Of a stretch of 21,578 nt of DNA, positions 6,901-14,594 are shown one piece after another; within the stretch, counting starts at the first letter, position 1, and the number at the start of each line of letters is the position of its first letter. The DNA is from JBOHER01 sp050701115 (lineage in GTDB: Bacteria; Actinomycetota; Actinomycetes; Mycobacteriales; Pseudonocardiaceae), in the NCBI GenBank assembly GCA_050701115.1, contig JBOHER010000267.1:1-21578 (forward strand), written 5' to 3'. The position numbers and the translations under genes were made by a program. Below the pieces are notes generated by a model. That model was not told the origin of the DNA and made no database searches. It worked only from the letters and a program-made list of their open reading frames with translations.

Positions 6901-8442
6901 TCACCGCAGTGAGGTCCGCCTGAGCTTGCCGGTCACGGTGTGCGGAAGCTCGTCGGCGAACTGCACGGTGCGGGGGATCTTGTACCGCGCGAGCTTGGTG
7001 GCACAGTGCTCGACGATCTGATGCTCGGAGAGCGCGACGCCGGGCTTGGGCACCACGACGGCGCGGACCGCTTCCCCGCTGCGGTCATCGATCACCCCCA
7101 CCACGGCCACCTCGGCAACCCCGGGCAACTCGCCGATGACCGCCTCCACCTCGTGCGGATAGACGTTGAACCCGTTGACGATGATCAGGTCGTTGGCCCG
7201 GTCGACCAGGTGCAGGTCGCCGTCGGTGTCCAGGTAGCCGACGTCGCTGGTGCGGAACCACCCGTCGGCGTCCGGGCCCTCCGCCCCGTCCGGCCAGTAG
7301 CCGGAGAACAGGTTGGGCCCCCGCACACACACCAACCCGGTCGCTCCGCTGTCCTCCTCGAACAGGTCGTCCGGATCGTCGGAGTCCAAGGGCACGCTTC
7401 GCTCGCCCGCAGGCTCACCACCCTCGGCGTCCACCAGCCGCAGTTCGACCCCCGGGATGGGCCTGCCAACCGAACCCGGCTTGGGATACCCCGTCACCAG
7501 GGTCGACGTCAGCACCGGCGCGGTCTCGGTGAGGCCGTAGCCCTCGAACACGCCCAGCCCGGTGGCATCCGAGATCGCACCGAGCACCTTGGGGTGCAGC
7601 GGAGCTGCACCCGAGGTCAGCATCCGGACACCGGCGAGGCCCTCGGCGAGTTCCGCGGCGGGTAGCGCGGCGAACTCGGTATACATGGTGGGCACGCCCA
7701 GGACCACCGAGACGCCGTGCCGGGTGCATTCGGTGAGCGCGCGCCGGGCGTCGAAGCGTTCGGCGAGCACGGCTGATGCCCCAAAGGCTGCCGCCTGCAG
7801 CAGACCCGGACCGAGTCCGTAGACATGGAACAGCGGGATGGCCACCAGCAACCGGTCGGTGTGAGTCACCGGAGGGGGGTCCAAGCGGCCGAGTTGATCG
7901 ACGTTGGCCAGCAGCGCACGATGGGACAGCATCACTCCACGCGACCTGCCCGGCATGGCCGTGGTGTAGCTGAGCACCGCGATGTCCGCACCGCCCCGGA
8001 TCGGCGCCACCACCGAGCCTGCCGCATCGGCGAAGCCCTCCTCACCCGGCAACGGGGTGGGCGGCAGCGCGGTGACCCCGTCCGCGGGTAGGCCTGTCTC
8101 GCCCGGCTCACCGGTGACCAGGATCCGCGCTCCGCTGTGGTCCAGCAGCCTGTGCAGTTCGTCCGAGGGCGCCTGCGGTGACACCGGCACCACGATCCCG
8201 CCCGCCCGCAGCACGCCGAACAAGGTCACCGCGAACGCCGCTGACGTGGCCAGCCGGACGGCCACCCGGTCGCCAGGCGCCACTCCGGCAGCTGCCAGCC
8301 CGGCCGCGGCGGCGTTGACCGCGTCATCGACCTGCCCCCAGGTCAGCGTCAGCCCGGACGAGCTGTCGATCAACGCGATCGAGTTCGGCCAGTCGCGAGC
8401 GGCGGCGGACGCCAGCTCGGACACGTTGCCCGTAGTGGTCAC
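6901..8442 (-). CDS. AMP-binding acyl-CoA synthetase/ligase-like protein with altered P-loop
   Basis: A 513-residue ANL-superfamily protein. Such enzymes activate a carboxylic acid as acyl-AMP and usually pass it to CoA. Visible motifs are GYGLTETAP (A5), GWFRTSDVGYLDTDGDL (A7), DRANDLIIVNGFNVYPHEVE (A8) and the C-terminal catalytic lysine in TVTGKLRR (A10). The A3 P-loop is unusual: YTTAMPGRSRG replaces YTSGTTGxPKG at about residues 159-169. An insertion rich in Asp/Glu (PLDSDDPDDLFEEDSG) lies before the ATGLVCVRGPN stretch. The GTG at 8442 is chosen because homology begins about ten residues later; the frame runs upstream to TTG 8505, and no start has a good SD. It is divergent from the bldN block. 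The acyl substrate cannot be told. Confidence 0.88.
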   Translation of the reverse strand: MTTTGNVSELASAAARDWPNSIALIDSSSGLTLTWGQVDDAVNAAAAGLAAAGVAPGDRVAVRLATSAAFAVTLFGVLRAGGIVVPVSPQAPSDELHRLLDHSGARILVTGEPGETGLPADGVTALPPTPLPGEEGFADAAGSVVAPIRGGADIAVLSYTTAMPGRSRGVMLSHRALLANVDQLGRLDPPPVTHTDRLLVAIPLFHVYGLGPGLLQAAAFGASAVLAERFDARRALTECTRHGVSVVLGVPTMYTEFAALPAAELAEGLAGVRMLTSGAAPLHPKVLGAISDATGLGVFEGYGLTETAPVLTSTLVTGYPKPGSVGRPIPGVELRLVDAEGGEPAGERSVPLDSDDPDDLFEEDSGATGLVCVRGPNLFSGYWPDGAEGPDADGWFRTSDVGYLDTDGDLHLVDRANDLIIVNGFNVYPHEVEAVIGELPGVAEVAVVGVIDDRSGEAVRAVVVPKPGVALSEHQIVEHCATKLARYKIPRTVQFADELPHTVTGKLRRTSLR

Positions 8443-8642
8443 CGGAGCATCTTGGCGGAAAGGGTGACATCGGGGCCACCGGGCGGATGAGAACGTCACT
8501 ATCAAGTTCCAGTTGAGTGACCAGCGTCATAGGCCAAATGGCTGACGGTCACCCTACTACTCGCGAACAACCACTACCTACCGAGCGGTAACACCACGTA
8601 TGCTTCGCTGACCCGAGTAGTTCCACTCAGCGAGCGGCGACT
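8443..8642. other. Divergent intergenic region between the AMP-binding gene and the bldN block
   Basis: No gene is seen here. It must hold the promoters for both directions. An imperfect palindrome lies at 8525-8547 (separate entry). A TACC-GAGC-GGTA inverted repeat lies at 8579-8590, and TATGCT at 8599-8604 is a possible plus-strand -10 with no convincing -35. GGTAAC at 8587-8592 resembles an ECF-type -35 but lacks a partner at the right spacing. Confidence 0.4.
8525..8547. promoter_or_regulatory. Imperfect palindrome upstream of bldN, possible operator or hairpin
   Basis: CGTCA (8525-8529) and TGACG (8543-8547) form outer arms, and GCC (8533-8535) and GGC (8540-8542) inner arms around an AAAT loop. 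It lies between divergent genes, suggesting a regulator site, but the protein is unknown and short palindromes are common at this GC content. Confidence 0.25.
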
Positions 8643-8675
8643 ATGAGTGACCGCCCATTCATCGAGGGAGACCGC

Positions 8676-8819
8676 GTGTCGAACAGCCGCGCAGGCCGTC
8701 ACGGCGTATGTGTCGGCTCCTCGAGCCGCAGCCTGCCCGCGGTGCCGCGGTCTGCGCGGTGGGCGATCGGCGCGGAACGGGATCGCGCCATTGGGTCTTG
8801 CGGGGGTTTACTGGGATGA
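8676..8819 (+). CDS. Small upstream ORF overlapping the sigma-factor start (leader peptide candidate)
   Basis: A 47-codon frame starts with GTG 8676 preceded by GAGGGAG at a 5-nt spacing, the best SD sequence in this intergenic region. It ends in TGA at 8817-8819, overlapping the sigma ATG (8816) as ATGA. An in-frame ATG at 8643 would make it 58 residues. The product is Arg/Ser/Gly-rich with no recognised domain. Because the sigma gene has only a weak SD of its own, coupled translation is plausible. Alternatively the frame may be chance, or part of a longer sigma N-terminus separated by a frameshift. Confidence 0.4.
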   Translation: MSNSRAGRHGVCVGSSSRSLPAVPRSARWAIGAERDRAIGSCGGLLG

Positions 8820-9532
8820 CAGTGCATCTCGCATTCACGGCCGCACCGACGATGGCGTCAGAACTTCCCACAACGGCACAGCCGACGCCTACCGGGTCGA
8901 CCGCGTCATGGCGGGAGACCGTCCAGGAGGGCACCGAGGACGCCATGGTTGACGCTGCGAAGGTCGAAGCCTGGGAACTGGTACACGCTGCGCAAGCCGG
9001 CGACACCGCTGCCTTCGGCAAGCTCTACGACCAGTACGTGGACACGGTGTTCCGTTACGTGCTGTTCCGCCTCGGCGACCGGGAACTCGCCGAGGACGTC
9101 ACCAGCGAGACCTTCCTGCGGGCGCTGCGTCGGATCAGTTCGATCAGCTACCAGGGGCGGGACGTCGGTGCCTGGTTCATCACCATCGCGCGCAACCTGA
9201 TTCTCGATCACGTGAAATCCAGCCGCTACCGCCGGGAAATCACTACCGCCGAGGTGGCTGAGGCAGGCACGCTGCCGTTCCCCGGCCATGACCGCGCCGC
9301 CGAGTCTGGGCCGGAACACCAGGTCCTGGCGATGGCCACCAAGGACGAGTTGTTCCGCTGCATCGAGGCCCTCGGAGACGACCAGCGGGACTGCATAGTG
9401 CTGCGCTTCCTGCAGGGCCTGTCCGTCTCGGAGACAGCGGACATCATGAATCGCAACGATGGAGCGGTGAAAGCTCTGCAGCACCGCGCCGTGCGGAGGC
9501 TCGCGCAGCTGCTGCCCACCGGTCTACGCTGA
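8816..9532 (+). CDS. bldN: ECF RNA polymerase sigma factor of the BldN type
   Basis: 238 residues. Region 2 (about residues 50-125) reads AFGKLYDQYVDTVFRYV, DVTSETFLRALRRIS and QGRDVGAWFITIARN. Region 4 (about 180-232) reads DQRDCIVLRFLQGLSVSETA and GAVKALQHRAVRRLAQLL. These stretches closely resemble Streptomyces sigma-BldN, a developmental sigma factor made as a pro-protein. The residues before region 2 (about 45) form a Thr/Ala-rich extension, shorter than the Streptomyces pro-sequence as I recall it. The ATG 8816 is chosen because it overlaps the upstream ORF stop; the frame is open to 8708. It is followed by an RsbN-like anti-sigma gene, which supports the assignment. Its targets in this organism are unknown. 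Confidence 0.85.
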   Translation: MTVHLAFTAAPTMASELPTTAQPTPTGSTASWRETVQEGTEDAMVDAAKVEAWELVHAAQAGDTAAFGKLYDQYVDTVFRYVLFRLGDRELAEDVTSETFLRALRRISSISYQGRDVGAWFITIARNLILDHVKSSRYRREITTAEVAEAGTLPFPGHDRAAESGPEHQVLAMATKDELFRCIEALGDDQRDCIVLRFLQGLSVSETADIMNRNDGAVKALQHRAVRRLAQLLPTGLR

Positions 9533-9606
9533 AGCGGCAAGACCGATCACCACGCGGCGATTCGGCCGCCGCCACGGTCCCTCCATGACCCAATCGGGTG
9601 GCACCC

Positions 9607-9635
9607 CGTAACCGTCGACCGTCGTCGATCGTTGC
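9607..9635 (+). promoter_or_regulatory. Possible sigma-BldN-dependent promoter for rsbN
   Basis: CGTAAC (9607-9612) is followed after 17 nt by CGTTGC (9630-9635). Sigma-BldN target promoters in Streptomyces, including that of rsbN, have a CGTAAC/CGTTG-like pair at about this spacing (recalled, not checked). Transcription would start near 9643, leaving a leader of about 45 nt before the GTG at 9688. Confidence 0.45.
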
Positions 9636-9687
9636 TCATGCACGACAGATTGTTCGCCGGCATCGCTTTGGGAGGCGGAAAACCACG

Positions 9688-10848
9688 GTGAACGAACCTT
9701 GGTATCGGCGGAGCCGGGACCGTAGTGAGCGTTTTGCTCGTGCCCTCGAGCGCGGCGCCACTCATCACGACGACGCGGAGTTCGGAACCGAGCTCGCGGT
9801 GGTGTCCGCGTTGCGGCAACTGGCCGCCGAGCCCACCGCTGATTCGGCGACCCGCGAGCGCATCCGCGAGCGGGTCCTCGCAGGTGAGATCAGCGCACCG
9901 ACGCCACACCCGCGCGAAGCAGGCGGCGCGCCGCGTCCGCCCCGAGCGCACCGCGGCATCCTCATCACCGCGACCGCTGCCGGTTTCCTCGGACTCGGCC
10001 TGCTCAGCATTCAACTGTCCGAGAACGCGCTGCCCGGGGACTTCCTCTACGACATCAAGCGCACGACCGAGGCCATCTCCCTCGACCTGACGTTCACCGA
10101 CGGCGACAAAGCCGTCAAGCACCTCGAGTTGGCGTCGGTTCGGGTCGGTGAACTGGAGGCGCTGGTCGCCGAGCACGATGCGGAAGGCGCGGGCGGCGCG
10201 GAGGACCCCGCTGTCTACCGGTCCCTGCTCGACGACTTCGACGATGCGGCCCGCAACGGGTCCCGATCGGTGACGCTGCTCGCCACCCAGACCGATGGCA
10301 AGGACCTCAGCATGCTGGGCAACTGGGCAGCTGAGCTGGCCGAGCGCATGACCGCGATCAAGGCGGGCATGCCGACCGAAGTGATCGGCCGGTTCGACGC
10401 GAGCATCGACCTGCTCGGCAAGATCGAGCGGCGCGCCGATGCGCTGGCCGGACGGATGAGCTGCTACCAGATCACCTCGGGAGCCATCGACGAACTCGGC
10501 GCGCGACCGGCTGAAGGCGCGTGCACGGCCAGTCCCGCTTCCTACGACCTGCTCGATCTGTTGCAGCAGGACTTCGGTGAGGGCGGCGCCCCCGCTCGCG
10601 AGCCGAAGACGCCGGAGCAGGGCGATACGGTGCCGCCAGCGCCGAATGCACCGGAGATCGAACCGGCTCCGGCACCAGCGCCGGATCCAGCGTTATCTCC
10701 GGATGTCGCCGAAGTCGAGCCGCCCGCCGATGTCGACGACGGGATCGACGCGAGTGATCCGAGCACAACCGAGACCCTGACCGTCACACCGCTGCCGACG
10801 ACGGAGCCCTCGCTGTTGCCAGGGCTCCCCACGGTGGATCTGCCCTAG
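9688..10848 (+). CDS. rsbN: RsbN-like membrane anti-sigma factor (DUF5667 family)
   Basis: A 386-residue single-span protein. A basic, helical cytoplasmic part (1-89, with ELAVVSALRQL and RERIRERVLAGE) would hold the sigma factor. A hydrophobic segment lies at 90-110. Then comes the DUF5667 hallmark ALPGDFLYDIKRTTEAISL and helical repeats. A Pro/Ala/Glu-rich tail from about residue 290 should lie outside the membrane. Position directly after a BldN-type sigma gene matches bldN-rsbN of Streptomyces. GTG 9688 is preferred: GGAGG lies 12 nt before it and homology begins at once, whereas the upstream extension to 9598 is arginine-rich low-quality sequence. The anti-sigma role is inferred from context and architecture. 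Confidence 0.75.
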   Translation: MNEPWYRRSRDRSERFARALERGATHHDDAEFGTELAVVSALRQLAAEPTADSATRERIRERVLAGEISAPTPHPREAGGAPRPPRAHRGILITATAAGFLGLGLLSIQLSENALPGDFLYDIKRTTEAISLDLTFTDGDKAVKHLELASVRVGELEALVAEHDAEGAGGAEDPAVYRSLLDDFDDAARNGSRSVTLLATQTDGKDLSMLGNWAAELAERMTAIKAGMPTEVIGRFDASIDLLGKIERRADALAGRMSCYQITSGAIDELGARPAEGACTASPASYDLLDLLQQDFGEGGAPAREPKTPEQGDTVPPAPNAPEIEPAPAPAPDPALSPDVAEVEPPADVDDGIDASDPSTTETLTVTPLPTTEPSLLPGLPTVDLP

Positions 10849-10934
10849 GCGCTCCCCGATTCGCGCCGCACCGCACCGCAATGGATACGCTGTGCACAGC
10901 GTCCATTCACACCCTCGACCCGGAGGCGGTGCGC

Positions 10935-11894
10935 GTGTCACTGTGGCGCGACAGGGACAAGAAGCAGGAGCTCGAACGGCTCGCAGCGATCGCAGGCGAA
11001 GCGTCGGCCGAGGCCGCGGTTTCCATGGAGCACGCATCGTCACTGGCGATCGACGACTCCGGGGGCGGGGTCGCGCAGGCCGACGAACGTGACCACGATC
11101 AGCGGCCCGAGCCGCCGACATCCGCGGCTACGCCCGACCTGACCGCAGCCGCGTTCTTCGACGTCGACAACACGATGATGATGGGTGCGTCGATCTTCCA
11201 TTTCGCAAGGGGGCTGGCTTCCCGCAAGTACTTCACCACCTCTGACCTGGCGGGCTTCGCCTGGCAGCAGGTGAAGTTCCGGGTCGGTGGCAAGGAAGGC
11301 AACGTCAGTTCGATCCGCGAACAGGGTTTGTCGTTCGTCGCCGGGTGCAGCGTCGAGGAACTCAATGCCGTCGGCGAGGAGATCTACGACGAGCTGATGG
11401 CCGACAAGATCTGGTCGGGCACCCTGGCGCTGGCTCAGATGCACCTGGACGCCGGGCAGCGTGTCTGGCTGGTGACGGCGACGCCGGTCGAACTGGCGGC
11501 CATCATCGCGCGCAGGCTCGGCCTCACCGGCGCGCTGGGCACGGTCGCGGAAACCGATGACGGCGTCTACACCGGCAAGCTGGTCGGCGACCTGCTGCAC
11601 GGCAGGGCCAAGGCGCATGCCGTGCGCGCGCTCGCCGCCCGCGAAGGCCTCAACCTCAAGCGCTGCACCGCCTACTCCGACTCGCAGAACGACGTGCCGA
11701 TGCTCTCCGTGGTCGGCACGGCGGTGGCCATCAACCCCGACGCCGGGCTGCGCGACGTCGCCCGGCAGCGCCAGTGGGAGATCCGCGACTTCCGCACCGG
11801 ACGCAAGGCCGCCAAGATCGGCGTGCCCTCGGTGCTCGGTGCAGGCGCGCTGGCAGGCGCGGTCGCGGCAGGCGTGGCCTACCGCCGCCGCTAG
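10935..11894 (+). CDS. HAD-IB family phosphatase (SerB1-like), C-terminal membrane anchor
   Basis: About 319 residues with all HAD motifs: DVDNT (nucleophile and acid Asp at residues 76 and 78), VTAT (motif II), the lysine in GRAKAHAV (motif III) and YSDSQNDVPML (motif IV). The family hydrolyses phosphomonoesters; the mycobacterial neighbour at this locus is called SerB1, but phosphoserine specificity is not shown by sequence. The N-terminal 70 residues are variable, and a glycine/alanine-rich hydrophobic helix followed by YRRR ends the protein, suggesting membrane anchoring. GTG 10935 is chosen for GGAGG at 8-nt spacing; ATG 10881 is possible. Its TAG shares the palindrome CTAG with the stop of the convergent acyltransferase gene. 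Confidence 0.85.
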   Translation: MSLWRDRDKKQELERLAAIAGEASAEAAVSMEHASSLAIDDSGGGVAQADERDHDQRPEPPTSAATPDLTAAAFFDVDNTMMMGASIFHFARGLASRKYFTTSDLAGFAWQQVKFRVGGKEGNVSSIREQGLSFVAGCSVEELNAVGEEIYDELMADKIWSGTLALAQMHLDAGQRVWLVTATPVELAAIIARRLGLTGALGTVAETDDGVYTGKLVGDLLHGRAKAHAVRALAAREGLNLKRCTAYSDSQNDVPMLSVVGTAVAINPDAGLRDVARQRQWEIRDFRTGRKAAKIGVPSVLGAGALAGAVAAGVAYRRR

Positions 11895-13060
11895 AACACG
11901 CTCCTGCGCTGCGAGAGCCGCCGGTACAGCATGCACTGAATCGACTCGCGCACCTGATCGGTCAGGTTGAACACCAGCATCGGGTCGTCGCCGTCGTCGT
12001 CGATCAGGTCCGTGCGGATCGGTTCACCGAACTCGATGTGCCACTTGGTCGGCAGCGGGATCGCACCCAGCGGGCCGAGTAGCGGGAAGAACGGCGTCAC
12101 GGGGAAGTAGGGCAGGCCGAGCAGCCGGGCGAGTGGCTTGATGTCGCCGATCTTGGGGTAGATCTCCTCAGCGCCCACGATCGAGCACGGAATGATCGGC
12201 ACGTTGGTCCGCAGCGCGGCCGAGACGAACCCCCCGCGGCCGAAGCGCTGCAACTTGTAGCGCGAGGAGAACGGCTTGCCGACGCCCTTGAAGCCCTCCG
12301 GGAACACCCCCACCAGCTCACCTGAACGCAGCAGGCGCTCCGCATCGGCGTTGCAGGCCAGCGTCTGACCGGACTTCCTGGCGAGCTCGCTGATGAACGG
12401 CAACCGGAAGACCAGGTCGGCGCCCAGCATGCGCAGATGCCGGTTCCTCGGGTGATTGTCGTGCACCGCGACCGCGGTCATCAGGGCGTCGATGGGCACC
12501 GTGCCGGAGTGGTTGCACACGATCAGCGCGCCCTCGTCCATCGGCAGGTGCTGCACGCCGTGGGTGGAGACCCTGAACCACTTCTCGTACAGCAGCCGCA
12601 GCGGCGGCAGGAAGAGATTGTCGGTCAGGTCGGAATCGAAACCGAACTCGTCGATCGTGTACTCACCGGTGAGCCGATCACGCAGGAAATCGAGTGCCTT
12701 GGCCACCGGAGCGGGCAGCAGGTCGGCGTACTCGGTGGCGCCCTGCTCGCCCGGATCACGGGTTCTGGCAGGCCGCGCGGTGGGCGCGTCCTGCTGCCGT
12801 CCGGGATGGGTCACCGTGCGCGAGCCTGGGAAGTGCACGACCTCAGCATCGACGCGGTCGCCATAGCCGTCCGGTCTCGGTTGTCGTTCGGTGCCGGCGT
12901 GGCTGGGCACCGGTGTGTCGTGACCTTTCTCCCTGCCGGGAGCGTGCAGCGGGATCACCCGTGCCGATGGCGTGGCCGTCCCAGCGTCCGCGCCGCCGTT
13001 TGCCGCTCTTTCTTGGTCGCGAGTCGGTCCGTATCCGGTTGCCGGGATCCTGTTCACCAT
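11891..13060 (-). CDS. PlsC/LPLAT-superfamily acyltransferase with long disordered N-terminus
   Basis: 389 residues. Residues 1 to about 110 are charged and proline-rich with no fold visible. The acyltransferase domain follows with NHSGTVPIDAL (the HX4D catalytic motif in the longer-spaced form I recall from the Rv0502-like group), GVFPEGFKG (glycerol-phosphate site variant) and PIIPCSIVGAEE. Such proteins move acyl chains to a glycerolipid or related acceptor at the membrane; the acceptor here is unknown. ATG 13060 follows GGAGA at 8 nt. It lies 20 nt downstream of the SDR gene and is co-transcribed with it. It is convergent with the HAD gene with a 4-nt overlap. Confidence 0.87.
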   Translation of the reverse strand: MVNRIPATGYGPTRDQERAANGGADAGTATPSARVIPLHAPGREKGHDTPVPSHAGTERQPRPDGYGDRVDAEVVHFPGSRTVTHPGRQQDAPTARPARTRDPGEQGATEYADLLPAPVAKALDFLRDRLTGEYTIDEFGFDSDLTDNLFLPPLRLLYEKWFRVSTHGVQHLPMDEGALIVCNHSGTVPIDALMTAVAVHDNHPRNRHLRMLGADLVFRLPFISELARKSGQTLACNADAERLLRSGELVGVFPEGFKGVGKPFSSRYKLQRFGRGGFVSAALRTNVPIIPCSIVGAEEIYPKIGDIKPLARLLGLPYFPVTPFFPLLGPLGAIPLPTKWHIEFGEPIRTDLIDDDGDDPMLVFNLTDQVRESIQCMLYRRLSQRRSVF

Positions 13061-13080
13061 GCCTGTTGTCTCCGCGTAGT

Positions 13081-14130
13081 TCAGTGTGCGGACGCTTGAC
13101 CCGAGGCGGCCGACAGCACGATGCTGCGAGCCAGTGAGGCCAGCGAGCGTCTGTCAAGTACCGGGCGCAAGGCCCTTCCGTTCACGTAGTCGTCGAACGC
13201 TTCCCGGGTGGACCACCGAGGCGTGTAGCCGAACTCCTTCTTGAGCTTGGTGGTGTCCACGACCCTGCCGAAGTTGAGCAACCGCACCTGGTCGGGCGAG
13301 AAGTCGACCAGTTGGGCACCGCGCAGGACCGGACTCGCGGACGGCAGCAGCGCCTTGGGCAGCGGCAGTTCCAGCCGACCGGCCCTGCGGATCGCCTGCG
13401 ATACCGTCAGCACCCCGTCGCCGCCGACGTTGAATACGCCCGGCTTGTCGCAAACCGTAGCCAGTTCGAGCACGCTCAGTGCGTCGGCCGAATGCACCAA
13501 CTGCATGCGGGCGTCGTAGCCGAGCACGGTCGGCACCACCGGCAGGGCGAAGTACCTGCTGGTCACGGTGTCCACCTCGGGCCCGATGAGGTTGGTGAAG
13601 CGCGCCATGGTGATGGTGATGTCCGGCCGCCGACGGGCGAGCCCCCGCACGTAACCTTCCATCTCCACCGCGTCCGAGACATAGCCGTGCGATGAGGCCG
13701 GGACCAGCGGCGAGTCCTCGGTGAAGACCGCGGGCGAGCGTGCGCTGGCGCCGTAGACCGCCGCGGTGGACTTGACCACGAGCTTATGCACCAGCGGCGA
13801 GCGCTGACATGCGGCAAGCAGCCGCATGGTTCCGATGACGTTCATTTCCTTGACCGCCAGCCTGCGCGACGGGCCTGCCGGGTGCGCCGTGGTCGATGCG
13901 TGCACAACGGTGTCCACCTGCGCGGTGCTGATGATCTTGGCGATCAGCGGGTTGCGGATGTCCGCGCGAACGAACTCCGCGCGACCCATTCGGGTAACCA
14001 CCCGCTTCGGCGGGGGCTTGGTGTCAACGCCGATGACCCGCTCGAACTCCGGATTGTTCCCCAGGCGTGCGAGCAGCTTCCCACCCAACTCTCCGCCGAC
14101 GCCGGTGACAAGCACGATGTTCGACGGCAT
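13081..14130 (-). CDS. NAD-dependent epimerase/dehydratase-like protein (atypical SDR)
   Basis: 349 residues with an N-terminal Rossmann fold (VTGVGGELG at residues 8-16), VVKSTAAVYG at about 118-127 where the SDR serine sits, and FNVGGDGVLTVSQA near the sugar-binding part. The usual YxxxK is not found: the equivalent site reads GYVSDA (149-154), with alanine in place of lysine. It resembles the mycobacterial Rv0501 (called galE2), in the same order upstream of an Rv0502-like acyltransferase. The ATG 14130 follows AGGGGG. An NAD-linked sugar or lipid role is possible, but catalysis by the standard mechanism is doubtful. Confidence 0.83.
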   Translation of the reverse strand: MPSNIVLVTGVGGELGGKLLARLGNNPEFERVIGVDTKPPPKRVVTRMGRAEFVRADIRNPLIAKIISTAQVDTVVHASTTAHPAGPSRRLAVKEMNVIGTMRLLAACQRSPLVHKLVVKSTAAVYGASARSPAVFTEDSPLVPASSHGYVSDAVEMEGYVRGLARRRPDITITMARFTNLIGPEVDTVTSRYFALPVVPTVLGYDARMQLVHSADALSVLELATVCDKPGVFNVGGDGVLTVSQAIRRAGRLELPLPKALLPSASPVLRGAQLVDFSPDQVRLLNFGRVVDTTKLKKEFGYTPRWSTREAFDDYVNGRALRPVLDRRSLASLARSIVLSAASGQASAH

Positions 14131-14293
14131 ACAACCCCCTTGGCGGGTGCGGCGGTCCGATTGAGTGCGTCAGACAAGCGCGGGGACCGAGCGCTTGACG
14201 CAATCGTGATGCTACCGCGAGGAGGGCGTTGGGACCTATCTGCTAACAAGCAATTAACGCAGACGTGGCTTTCTGGACACTGAATCACCTGAA

Positions 14294-14335
14294 CGGCCGC
14301 GGGTTCGGTCCACCATGTGGACAAACCCGCGGCCG
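14294..14335 (-). terminator. Strong hairpin terminator after the bS22-like gene
   Basis: A perfect 12-bp GC-rich stem (CGGCCGCGGGTT at 14294-14305 with AACCCGCGGCCG at 14324-14335) is extended by an inner 6-bp stem (GTCCAC/GTGGAC) around a CAT loop. It begins 8 nt beyond the stop of the 33-codon gene. The U-tract is absent, which is common in high-GC actinobacteria. It separates the bldC/bS22 unit from the SDR-acyltransferase operon. Confidence 0.75.
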
Positions 14336-14343
14336 CTGGAGTG

Positions 14344-14445
14344 CTACTTACCCTGCTTGCGACGCTGCACTCGCGTGCGGCGCAGCAATTTGCGGTGCTT
14401 CTTCTTCGACATGCGCTTGCGGCGCTTCTTGATGACAGAGCCCAC
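14344..14445 (-). CDS. bS22-like small ribosomal protein (AURKAIP1/COX24 domain)
   Basis: A 33-residue, extremely basic protein starting VGSVIKKRRKRMSKKK; 18 of 33 residues are Lys or Arg. This matches the tiny actinobacterial AURKAIP1/COX24-domain protein known as bS22 in the mycobacterial small ribosomal subunit, and the Rv0500B position between bldC and the SDR gene. The GTG start at 14445 follows AAGGAG with a 5-nt spacing, a textbook SD. A strong terminator follows 8 nt after the stop. The downstream half of the frame is intact and ends RKQGK. Confidence 0.9.
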   Translation of the reverse strand: MGSVIKKRRKRMSKKKHRKLLRRTRVQRRKQGK

Positions 14446-14594
14446 GGGCGCTCCTTAACGTCGGTCGGTGGTAATCGGCGCCCGGCGCAGCCCGCCTTCC
14501 AAGGCGGGGCGCATCAAGCGCGAGCGGCCTCTCACGTTACCCGCGCCCGCACCCATGAGCCCCGGCGGGTCTGGCTCCCGGCCGCAGTGCGCAC

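Noticed and set aside
8587..8609. GGTAAC upstream of bldN as a sigma-BldN autoregulatory promoter
   Set aside because: The nearest CGCTGA partner lies only 13 nt away, too close for the expected spacing.
9598..9687. Extended N-terminus of the RsbN-like protein from 9598
   Set aside because: The added residues are Arg-rich with no homology sense, and the candidate promoter lies inside this stretch.
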